Origin: an uncultured Candidatus Melainabacteria bacterium
Lineage (GTDB): Bacteria; Cyanobacteriota; Vampirovibrionia; Gastranaerophilales; Gastranaerophilaceae
Assembly: GCA_946622835.1 (NCBI GenBank)
Contig: CAMOQI010000061.1
Location: 1-6,308, forward strand
Reading direction: 5' to 3'
DNA length: 6,308 bases
Shown here: piece after piece, positions 1 through 6,257 of the stretch
How the letters are laid out: every line of letters starts with the position of its first letter
How positions within the stretch are numbered: position 1 is the stretch's first letter
The notes under the pieces: generated by a model
Told to the model about the DNA's origin: nothing
What the model saw: the letters and a program-made list of their open reading frames with translations, nothing else
Database searches by the model: none
Translations under genes and position numbers: made by a program

Positions 1-1986
1 CTTGATGAATTTGGAAGAGATTTAACTTTAGCAGCCCAAGAATTAAGGTTGGATCCGGTTGTCGGTCGTGAAAAAGAAATTGAACGTGTTATACAGATTC
101 TTGCAAGACGTACAAAGAATAATCCGGTTTTATTAGGAGAACCCGGTGTTGGTAAAACTGCGGTGGCGGAAGGTCTTGCTATAAGGATTGTTAATGCGGA
201 TGTTCCTGATATTTTAGACGGTAAAAAGGTTATTCAGTTAGATATGGGGCTTTTGGTTGCCGGTACTAAGTATCGTGGGGAATTTGAAGAAAGGCTTAAA
301 AAGATAATGGACGAAATTCGTCAGGCAGGGAACATTATCTTGGTAATTGATGAGATGCATACTTTGATTGGTGCAGGTGCTGCAGAAGGTGCAATTGATG
401 CTGCCAATATTTTAAAACCTGCATTATCTCGCGGTGAAATTCAAGTTATAGGTGCGACAACCTCTGATGAATACAGAAAGTACATTGAAAAAGATTCTGC
501 TTTAGAAAGACGTTTTCAGCCGGTTATGATTGATGAACCGACAGAAGAAGAATCTATCGAAATTATAAAAGGTTTGAAGCCAAAATATGAAGAACACCAC
601 AGATTAATAATTTCAGATGAAGCAATTACTGCGGCTGTTAAATTATCAAGTAAATATATAAACGACAGGTTTTTGCCTGACAAAGCGATTGATGTTATCG
701 ATGAGGCAAGTTCAAAGGTTCGTTTAAAAGTTTCTAATATGTGCCCTGAAGGTAAAGAGTTGGAAAAACAGCTCAAATCTTTGATTAAGGATAAAGAAGA
801 GGCTATAAGAAACCAAGAGTTTGAAGAAGCTTCTCAATTAAGAGATGAAGAGGCTGATTTGCGCGATAAAATTCGTGAGGTTTCTGCAAAGTGGCGTGAT
901 GAGCATGATGCAAATAAACCGACAGTTACGGCTGAACATGTTGCGGAAGTTATTGCGATGATGACAGGCGTTCCTGTTACAAAATTGACGGAAGGTGAAA
1001 GTGAAAGGCTTCTTAAATTGGAAGATACTCTTCACCAAAGGGTTATTGGGCAGCATGATGCAATTGTCGCAATTTCAAAAGCAATTAGGCGCGCAAGAGT
1101 CGGCTTAAAGGCTCCGAATAGACCTATCGGAAGTTTTATCTTCTGCGGGCCTACCGGGGTTGGTAAAACTGAGCTTGCAAAAGCTTTAGCAGAAGCAATG
1201 TTCGGCTCGGAAGATAATATGCTTCGTGTGGATATGTCAGAATTTATGGAAAAACACTCAACGGCGAAGCTTATAGGTTCTCCTCCGGGGTATGTCGGCT
1301 ATGATGATGGCGGGCACTTGTCTGAGCTTGTAAGAAAGAAACCATATTCGGTTGTGTTGTTTGATGAAATTGAAAAAGCTCATCCGGATGTGTTTAATAT
1401 AATGTTGCAAATTTTGGATGATGGTCGTTTGACTGATTCTAAAGGAAGACATGTAAGCTTTAAGAATACTGTAATAATCATGACTTCTAATGTTGGTGCA
1501 AGTATGATTACCAATACTTCTAAGCTTGGTTTCTCAACTGCGGAAGATGAATCAAAATCTAAGTATGAAAAGCTTAAAGATACTGTAACAGAAGAAATGA
1601 AAAAGGCTTTCAGACCTGAATTTCTTAATCGTATTGATGAAACAATTGTATTCTCTCATTTAAGTAAAGAAGAAATTAGACAGATTGTTGATTTGATGTT
1701 GAAAGATTTGTTCAAGCGCTTGTCTGAAAAAGGTATCAGTATAGAAGTTTCTGACGAAGTTAAAGATCATTTGGCAGAAAACGGATATTCTGAAGCCTAT
1801 GGGGCTCGACCGTTAAGACGCTTGATTCAGCGTAAGATGGAAGACAGTCTGGCTGAAGAAATCTTATCAGGAAAATATTCTGATGGTGATACCATTAAAG
1901 TTTCGCTGACGGACGGTAAAATATCTTTTGATAAAAAAGTTAAAAAATCTAAAAAAGAAAAAGAACCGGAAGAATCTTCCGTTTAA
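1..1986 (+). CDS. clpC: ATP-dependent Clp protease ATP-binding subunit ClpC (5' end missing)
   Basis: ClpC is a hexameric AAA+ unfoldase that feeds substrates to ClpP in the cytoplasm. The reading frame is open from base 1, so the window holds the last 661 residues. The N-terminal Clp repeat domain, usually about 150-190 residues, lies upstream. The Met/Leu codon at 49 is internal, because the preceding residues (LDEFGRDLT) are the usual ClpC lead-in to the first ATPase domain. Visible in order: D1 Walker A GEPGVGKT (136-159), D1 Walker B VIDEMH (343-360), an ALERRF arginine-finger segment, a UVR-type coiled coil (about 781-873), D2 Walker A GPTGVGKT (1147-1170), D2 Walker B LFDEIE (1357-1374), an LGF ClpP-docking loop (1525-1533), and the C-terminal YGARPLRRLIQ sensor-2 region. 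The UVR segment and the docking loop favour ClpC over ClpB or ClpA. The protein ends in a Lys/Glu-rich tail. No frameshift is seen, and a terminator follows. Confidence 0.95.
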   Translation, partial: LDEFGRDLTLAAQELRLDPVVGREKEIERVIQILARRTKNNPVLLGEPGVGKTAVAEGLAIRIVNADVPDILDGKKVIQLDMGLLVAGTKYRGEFEERLKKIMDEIRQAGNIILVIDEMHTLIGAGAAEGAIDAANILKPALSRGEIQVIGATTSDEYRKYIEKDSALERRFQPVMIDEPTEEESIEIIKGLKPKYEEHHRLIISDEAITAAVKLSSKYINDRFLPDKAIDVIDEASSKVRLKVSNMCPEGKELEKQLKSLIKDKEEAIRNQEFEEASQLRDEEADLRDKIREVSAKWRDEHDANKPTVTAEHVAEVIAMMTGVPVTKLTEGESERLLKLEDTLHQRVIGQHDAIVAISKAIRRARVGLKAPNRPIGSFIFCGPTGVGKTELAKALAEAMFGSEDNMLRVDMSEFMEKHSTAKLIGSPPGYVGYDDGGHLSELVRKKPYSVVLFDEIEKAHPDVFNIMLQILDDGRLTDSKGRHVSFKNTVIIMTSNVGASMITNTSKLGFSTAEDESKSKYEKLKDTVTEEMKKAFRPEFLNRIDETIVFSHLSKEEIRQIVDLMLKDLFKRLSEKGISIEVSDEVKDHLAENGYSEAYGARPLRRLIQRKMEDSLAEEILSGKYSDGDTIKVSLTDGKISFDKKVKKSKKEKEPEESSV

Positions 1987-1994
1987 CAGTAAGA

Positions 1995-2024
1995 TTATGT
2001 CGGGAATTTTCCCGGCATAATTTT
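1995..2024 (+). terminator. Rho-independent terminator after clpC
   Basis: Eleven base pairs can form between 1995-2005 (TTATGTCGGGA) and 2010-2020 (TCCCGGCATAA), with one G-U pair and the four-base loop ATTT. TTTT follows at 2021-2024. The hairpin starts 8 bases after the clpC stop codon. The flanking A and T bases extend the pairing further, so it could also stop transcription from the other strand. Confidence 0.85.
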
Positions 2025-2091
2025 ATGTAAATATTTCTTAATATTTTTTGCGTTATGGGTTCAAAATTTAATTTAGGGTTTTTCTATTTTT

Positions 2092-2097
2092 TATATA
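2092..2097 (+). promoter_or_regulatory. Possible -10 element for the glycosyltransferase gene
   Basis: TATATA lies 28 bases before the ATG at 2126, which would put the transcript start near 2104. No good -35 hexamer stands 16-18 bases upstream, and the whole gap (2025-2110) is AT-rich enough to give such hexamers by chance. Because the clpC terminator precedes it, the gene needs a promoter somewhere in this gap. This is only the best-looking candidate. Confidence 0.25.
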
Positions 2098-2114
2098 GGA
2101 TATATGTTTTGAAA

Positions 2115-2119
2115 AGGGG
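2115..2119 (+). promoter_or_regulatory. Ribosome binding site of the glycosyltransferase gene
   Basis: AGGGG sits 6 bases before the ATG at 2126, close to ideal Shine-Dalgarno spacing. It supports 2126 as the start even though the first 55 or so residues lie outside the recognisable glycosyltransferase domain. Confidence 0.75.
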
Positions 2120-2125
2120 TAATTT

Positions 2126-4657
2126 ATGCGTGTAGATTCTTTAGGATTGATTAGTGGCGATAATAGTGTAAACAGTTTGTCATGTAACAGGACTAGAAAG
2201 AGTATTCCATATGTTAGGCCTGTATCTAAGATGGTACAATTAAATTTTACCGGCAGCGGGTTGAATGTAAATCAGATATTATCAATATCTCCGGAAAATA
2301 ATGGTATGGGTATTGCCGAATATAAACAAGGCGGAGAGGGTTGTGTCGGAGATGAAATGCCTGCCAGCATGGTAAAACATGGAAAAAAAGACGCTCGCAG
2401 TGTGATGCCGTATTGTTCTCATAACAATCCGAAAGGGGGCTATAAATTACTTTTACATCCGGAAAGTGCTTTTAAACAAGGTGCATTACCTGATGAAATC
2501 CCCGATAAATGGTTTTATAGCGCAGCTCCGGGTGAGACTTTAGAACAGGTGGCAAAAACTTTAGGTTATAAACCCAGTGAAATAAGTTATGTTATACAAA
2601 GCAAGCCCAACGGTTCAGGTCCTGAGGCAAAATCAAAATATGTAATATTGGAGCCGACGTCTGTAAAAGGTGAGGTTCGCAGAATGTCTGATGAGGTTTT
2701 GGGTGAAATTAAAACAATTCCGTATGAGTTATTTAAGATTTCTTCTCAAAACCCTAATTATGTAAAACTAAAGAGTTTCCCGAATTATGTTATGTTTACA
2801 AAAGAGTTAGCAAGAACCGCAAAGCCTTATTCATATGATGCTTGGGGTAATTCTCCTTTTGAAACAGAGATTATAACTTCTGATGAAATGCGTGCGATAG
2901 CAGATACTTTGGCTAAAGAAAAAATGAATACAAAAGAGTTTGAATACTTTAAGCCTGCCGGTATAATTGCTCACGATAGACATGCTCATTCCATTGCAAA
3001 TCATATTGCAAATCTTTCAGCAAAAGGAAATGTTGTGCTAAATGGTGTTAAATTGCATATCATAGAGCATAACCCCGGGTTTAATTACCAAGGTCGTACA
3101 GATGATCCGTTTAAGTATTTGAGAATCGTTGCTGATGAATCGGATTTGGAAGCGTTAAAGAAAATGCCCGAGTTTGCGATATTGCAAAAAGCTCAAAAGT
3201 TTGGAATAAATAATGTAGATGCGCTTACTCCAAGGGAAAGAGAAATAGCATGGAAAATTTTAGATCCGGCATTGAAACCGTTTAAAGATGCTTTTGGCTA
3301 CTATAATGTTATAAAATCAGGCATTGTTGCAGTAAAGAAAAACCCGAATAATATTTCACTGGGTACTGTTTCTTTGACTTTTGATAAGGAAATGAAAAGT
3401 CAAGAAACTCCTGATGCCGCAAAATCTTTGACGGATGATTTTGCAAGTATTCCTACAAAGTCTGTTGTTAACGGATCTACTCCTGCAAATTTGAGATTGA
3501 ACGATCCTGAGGCAAACTTTGGTCGCGGAAATAACGGTTTGTCAGCAAATAAAGCAGGCTTTACAACATTTGAATATGACGGCACAAATATAAAAGAAGT
3601 TAATGCGGCAAGAGAAAAGAACGCTAAATGGCTTACTGACTTAGTGTTTAACGCTTATCAAAAGGGTCAAGACGAGTTAAATAAAGTATTCTTTAATGAA
3701 GCGCAGATAATGGAAAATCAAAGAGTTCTCGGGTTTTTGAAACCAATGAAGGATGGTGATATGCTTGTAATGGGTTGGGGAAGACCTGATGACCAAAAAG
3801 GATTTAATATAACTCTGGATGGTTTCAAAAAATATTTGGAAAGAAAAGATATTCCTCTTGAGCAGAAATTGAAATATCGTTTTGCTATTGGAGCAGGTAA
3901 ATGGAATGAAAATGCAAAGGATTATAAGAGTATTGTACGTCTTATAAATGACATAGAAACAATGGATGATGGTGCATATAAGGGCCTTGTAATGTATGTT
4001 GACGGCTTTTTCCCGAATAGGCTTGTCGGATGTGCTCAATATGGTATATTTACATCTCGCAGGGAGATGTGCGGCATTACTCCTTTGGAATGTAAAGCAG
4101 CCGGAGTCCCATATCTGGCAACAAAAACAGGTGGGCCTGTAGATTATACAAATAAATTAAACGGCTTTTTGACAGATGAAGCTGTTGAGGGAAGACCTGA
4201 ACGTTACGGCTTAACGTGGCAAAATTCTATAGATGAAATAGATGATGCTCGTTGTAATCGTCAAGCAGAACAAGTAGCTGATAGGTTGGCGCAGATGGCT
4301 GATGAATATGTAAATAATCAAGATGCTTATATCGCAAAATGTAAGAAAAATATTGAAGAAAAAATTGATTGGCATGAAAATTCCGAGTACAACGGCGGAA
4401 AATCTGCAATGAATCGTTATTTGGAAGATATTTTAGAAACTGATAAACCTTTTGATTCTCGCAGCAAGACTCCTTGGGCACGTTTGATAGATAGGTTTGG
4501 TGAGTTAAAAGAAAGCGGACAAGAGGTTGTTAAAAAAGCATCCAAAACAAAACCTATAAGGATTATTCTCGCAATATTGGGTGTTGCGGCTGTTGGCGGC
4601 GGTGTTTATTATTGGTATAAGAATAATAATTCTAAAAAGCTTGATAAGGCTGCATAA
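2126..4657 (+). CDS. GT5 glycogen/starch-synthase-like glycosyltransferase with LysM-like insert and C-terminal membrane anchor
   Basis: GT5 enzymes transfer glucose from ADP- or UDP-glucose to the end of an alpha-1,4-glucan. The family's key motifs are present: K67-Q-G-G (KxGGL motif), H283-D-R-H (HDWH), E314-H-N-P and YQG at 321-323, G552-R-P-D-D-Q-K-G (donor-phosphate Arg553 and Lys558), and E647-M-C-G-I-T-P-L-E (EPCGLTPLE). The catalytic residues therefore look intact. At 843 residues it is far longer than bacterial GlgA (about 480). The extra length is an N-terminal tail (1-55, containing LNFTGSG at 39-45), a LysM-like stretch (about 129-178), roughly 130 extra residues between the HDRH and GRPDDQKG motifs, and a C-terminal linker with one hydrophobic segment (811-830) followed by a basic tail. 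There is no signal peptide, so the catalytic part is probably cytoplasmic and tail-anchored. No other glycogen gene (glgB, glgC, glgP) is in the window. Family membership is secure; the donor, acceptor and product are not, so no gene symbol is given. Confidence 0.85.
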   Translation: MRVDSLGLISGDNSVNSLSCNRTRKSIPYVRPVSKMVQLNFTGSGLNVNQILSISPENNGMGIAEYKQGGEGCVGDEMPASMVKHGKKDARSVMPYCSHNNPKGGYKLLLHPESAFKQGALPDEIPDKWFYSAAPGETLEQVAKTLGYKPSEISYVIQSKPNGSGPEAKSKYVILEPTSVKGEVRRMSDEVLGEIKTIPYELFKISSQNPNYVKLKSFPNYVMFTKELARTAKPYSYDAWGNSPFETEIITSDEMRAIADTLAKEKMNTKEFEYFKPAGIIAHDRHAHSIANHIANLSAKGNVVLNGVKLHIIEHNPGFNYQGRTDDPFKYLRIVADESDLEALKKMPEFAILQKAQKFGINNVDALTPREREIAWKILDPALKPFKDAFGYYNVIKSGIVAVKKNPNNISLGTVSLTFDKEMKSQETPDAAKSLTDDFASIPTKSVVNGSTPANLRLNDPEANFGRGNNGLSANKAGFTTFEYDGTNIKEVNAAREKNAKWLTDLVFNAYQKGQDELNKVFFNEAQIMENQRVLGFLKPMKDGDMLVMGWGRPDDQKGFNITLDGFKKYLERKDIPLEQKLKYRFAIGAGKWNENAKDYKSIVRLINDIETMDDGAYKGLVMYVDGFFPNRLVGCAQYGIFTSRREMCGITPLECKAAGVPYLATKTGGPVDYTNKLNGFLTDEAVEGRPERYGLTWQNSIDEIDDARCNRQAEQVADRLAQMADEYVNNQDAYIAKCKKNIEEKIDWHENSEYNGGKSAMNRYLEDILETDKPFDSRSKTPWARLIDRFGELKESGQEVVKKASKTKPIRIILAILGVAAVGGGVYYWYKNNNSKKLDKAA

Positions 4658-4674
4658 TTTTTAATAATATATCC

Positions 4675-4703
4675 TTGCAATTAATATTTTTGCTTGCTAT
4701 ACT
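4675..4703 (+). promoter_or_regulatory. Sigma-70-type promoter of the SIMPL gene, extended -10
   Basis: The -35 element TTGCAA (4675-4680, 4 of 6 consensus bases) is followed by exactly 17 bases and the -10 element TATACT (4698-4703, 5 of 6). The three bases before the -10 are TGC, giving an extended -10. Transcription should start near 4710, leaving a 5' leader of about 29 bases. It begins 18 bases after the glycosyltransferase stop codon. Confidence 0.75.
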
Positions 4704-4725
4704 TTTGTTGCGTGTATATGGTATA

Positions 4726-4730
4726 GGGAG
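4726..4730 (+). promoter_or_regulatory. Ribosome binding site of the SIMPL gene
   Basis: GGGAG lies 8 bases before the ATG at 4739. A second purine run, AAGGA at 4733-4737, is only one base from the ATG and too close to act as the main site. Confidence 0.65.
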
Positions 4731-4738
4731 ATAAGGAT

Positions 4739-5467
4739 ATGTTAGAAAGAATTGAAAAATTGCAGATTGCGATTTTAGGATTGTTGTTAGCTTTTGGTTT
4801 GATTTTTGCTGTTAAATCAGGGGTTTCACCCTTCAAGCAAAATTCGGTAACTGTGACGGGTTCTGCTTATGAAATAGTTACATCGGATTCTGGAACTTTA
4901 CAGGTTGAATTGGAAGTTAAGGCTCCAACAAAGGCTGCAGCGTACGCATTGGCTAAGAAACAAATTCCGCAGGTTATGGAATATTTGGCATCAAAGGGTT
5001 TTGATGTGAAAAAAGATGTCGATGTTAAATCTTCAAACGGTTATTATTCTTATAAATATTATCCGAACGGCAATTCTTCAAACGAAATTGAGCGTTATAA
5101 TTTATCTCAAGCAATTTCTATAAAGTCAGATGATGTTGAGAAAATTAAAGAAGCGTCGTTGGATATAACTTCATTATCTGATAAGGGTGTTGATATTGAT
5201 GTTAATTCGACAAATTATTCTTATTCAAAATTGCCTGAATTAAAGGTTGAGTTATTAAAACGTGCGACAAAGGATGCAAAGCAAAGAGCATCAGCGATGT
5301 TAAAATCAACTAATAATGGTGTTGGAAAGATTCAATCTGTTAGGATGGGAGTATTTCAGATTACTCCTGTCGATTCAACTGATGTGTCTGATATGGGTAT
5401 AAATGATACAACGACAATTGAAAAGAAAATTACCGCAGTTTCAAATGTAACATTTAGAATTAAGTAG
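4739..5467 (+). CDS. SIMPL (DUF541) domain protein, membrane-anchored
   Basis: The 242-residue product has a short charged N-terminus, one hydrophobic segment at about 8-25 with no lipobox or obvious signal-peptidase site, and then a SIMPL/DUF541 domain. The domain is recognised from SVTVTGSA (36-43), a strand GTLQVELEVKA (52-62) followed by a helix, a second helix at about 166-190 (LPELKVELLKRATKDAKQRA), NGVGKIQSV (193-201) and the closing strand ITAVSNVTFRIK. Family members such as E. coli YggE are mostly periplasmic or envelope proteins linked to stress tolerance, with no settled biochemical activity. Here the uncleaved-looking helix suggests an inner-membrane anchor with the domain outside. 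A Tyr/Ser/Asn-rich patch (98-120) sits in the middle. The gene has its own promoter and terminator, so it is probably monocistronic, though no terminator separates it from the gene before. Confidence 0.85.
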   Translation: MLERIEKLQIAILGLLLAFGLIFAVKSGVSPFKQNSVTVTGSAYEIVTSDSGTLQVELEVKAPTKAAAYALAKKQIPQVMEYLASKGFDVKKDVDVKSSNGYYSYKYYPNGNSSNEIERYNLSQAISIKSDDVEKIKEASLDITSLSDKGVDIDVNSTNYSYSKLPELKVELLKRATKDAKQRASAMLKSTNNGVGKIQSVRMGVFQITPVDSTDVSDMGINDTTTIEKKITAVSNVTFRIK

Positions 5468-5487
5468 AGTGGTATGTAGTATAGCAT

Positions 5488-5516
5488 AAAAGGCGGGGCT
5501 TTTGGTTCCGTCTTTT
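5488..5516 (+). terminator. Rho-independent terminator after the SIMPL gene
   Basis: A 12-bp stem forms between 5488-5499 (AAAAGGCGGGGC) and 5505-5516 (GTTCCGTCTTTT), with three G-U pairs and a five-base loop TTTTG. The U-run is part of the stem, matched by the A-run at its base, and is not followed by further uridines. Release may therefore be incomplete, and some transcripts could read into the phosphatase gene 16 bases on. Confidence 0.75.
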
Positions 5517-5517
5517 G

Positions 5518-5526
5518 TGTTATTAT
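5518..5526 (+). promoter_or_regulatory. Possible extended -10 promoter giving a leaderless phosphatase transcript
   Basis: TGT followed by TATTAT (5521-5526, 5 of 6 consensus bases) makes a TGn-type extended -10. Seven bases downstream of it is the A of the ATG at 5533. No good -35 hexamer lies 16-18 bases upstream, where the terminator hairpin sits, but extended -10 promoters can work without one. Confidence 0.4.
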
Positions 5527-5532
5527 GTTGTT

Positions 5533-6183
5533 ATGGCAAGATTGATAGGAATATCTGATATACATGGAGAGTATGATAAATTGTGTTCTTTGTTGGGGAT
5601 TATAGCACCGCAAAGTGATGATATGATTGTGTTTATGGGGGATTATATAGACAGGGGCTCAAGGTCAAAAGACGTTGTTGATAAGGTTATTGAGCTTGGG
5701 GAGATGTGTGATTGTGTGTATTTAATCGGTTCTCATGAATATGCAATGATGCATGCGAAGCATGATGAATATTATGATTATTTATTTTGGAATTACGGCG
5801 GAGATGCGACGGCGGATAGTTATGGCGGATTTGAGAATATTATGAGGGTGCATGGTGATTTTTATAAATCATTGCAGCCATATTTTATAAAAGGTAAGTA
5901 TTTATTTGTGCATGCGGGGTTACGATCCGGTATTGCGCTGGAGGATCAGGATTTAGTTGATATGGTTTATATAAGGGGTAATTTTTATAATTATGCGCAT
6001 AATTTTCCTTATCGGATAATCTTTGGTCATACGGAATTTGATAGGGCAAGGGTCTGGGCAGATAAGATATGTATAGATACGGGGTGTGGGAAGTATAAAG
6101 ATGCAGCGTTAACAGCAATTGTAATAGAAGGTGACGGACGGGAACATTTTGTGAATTCATATGGTGAGGATTATGAATTATAG
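5533..6183 (+). CDS. PPP-family metallophosphoesterase (Ser/Thr phosphatase or Ap4A-hydrolase-like)
   Basis: The 216-residue product carries the motif series of the PPP branch of calcineurin-like phosphoesterases: S8-D-I-H-G (GDxHG), G36-D-Y-I-D-R-G (GDxxDRG), G66-S-H-E (GNHE), V126-H-A-G-L, G165-H-T, and I181-D-T-G-C-G. These proteins bind two metal ions and hydrolyse phosphoproteins or dinucleoside polyphosphates. The length fits bacterial PrpA/PrpB-type enzymes. The metal-bridging Asn of GNHE is replaced by Ser67, while catalytic His68 is kept. I chose ATG 5533 because motif one then begins at residue 8, as in relatives. A TTG at 5515 is in frame but overlaps the terminator and would add six residues (MCYYVV). 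Neither start has a Shine-Dalgarno sequence. Arginine codons are mostly AGG (6 of 10, no CGT), unlike clpC. The substrate cannot be told from the sequence. Confidence 0.85.
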   Translation: MARLIGISDIHGEYDKLCSLLGIIAPQSDDMIVFMGDYIDRGSRSKDVVDKVIELGEMCDCVYLIGSHEYAMMHAKHDEYYDYLFWNYGGDATADSYGGFENIMRVHGDFYKSLQPYFIKGKYLFVHAGLRSGIALEDQDLVDMVYIRGNFYNYAHNFPYRIIFGHTEFDRARVWADKICIDTGCGKYKDAALTAIVIEGDGREHFVNSYGEDYEL

Positions 6184-6190
6184 AGTATTG

Positions 6191-6219
6191 TTGACAGTAG
6201 AAGATGTTCTTGTTAGTAT
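6191..6219 (+). promoter_or_regulatory. Possible upstream promoter for tRNA-Lys
   Basis: A perfect TTGACA (6191-6196) is followed after 17 bases by TAGTAT (6214-6219, 4 of 6). The -35 lies 8 bases past the phosphatase stop codon. The start point near 6226 would give a tRNA precursor with a leader of about 32 bases. Confidence 0.5.
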
Positions 6220-6238
6220 TGTATGAGGCGTGTATATT
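6210..6238 (+). promoter_or_regulatory. Possible proximal promoter for tRNA-Lys
   Basis: TTGTTA (6210-6215, 4 of 6) is followed after 17 bases by TATATT (6233-6238, 5 of 6). Transcription would start near 6245, about 13 bases before the mature tRNA. It overlaps the upstream candidate, so the two could be alternatives or only one may be real. Confidence 0.5.
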
Positions 6239-6257
6239 ATGGAAGTAATACAGATAA

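Noticed and set aside
516..1452. Three minus-strand open frames inside clpC
   Set aside because: They lie opposite a strongly conserved coding region, show no recognisable domains and have no ribosome binding sites.
3400..4481. Minus-strand open frames of 61 to 120 residues inside the glycosyltransferase gene
   Set aside because: Their translations are low-complexity antisense of a real coding region, with no family signature or initiation signal.
4630..4668. Possible terminator hairpin (AGC...GCT) at the end of the glycosyltransferase gene
   Set aside because: Only three base pairs form and most of the element is inside the coding sequence, so it is too weak to call.
4719..4727. TGGTATAGG as a second extended -10 for the SIMPL gene
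   Set aside because: It overlaps the ribosome binding site, has no -35 partner and would leave too short a leader; the 4675-4703 promoter is much better.
5356..5613. Minus-strand open frame spanning the SIMPL 3' end, the terminator and the phosphatase start
   Set aside because: It runs through a hairpin terminator and two well-supported genes and resembles no known protein.
6235..6250. TATTA/TAATA inverted repeat before the tRNA
   Set aside because: The stem is five A-T pairs with a six-base loop and no U-run, which is expected by chance in AT-rich DNA.
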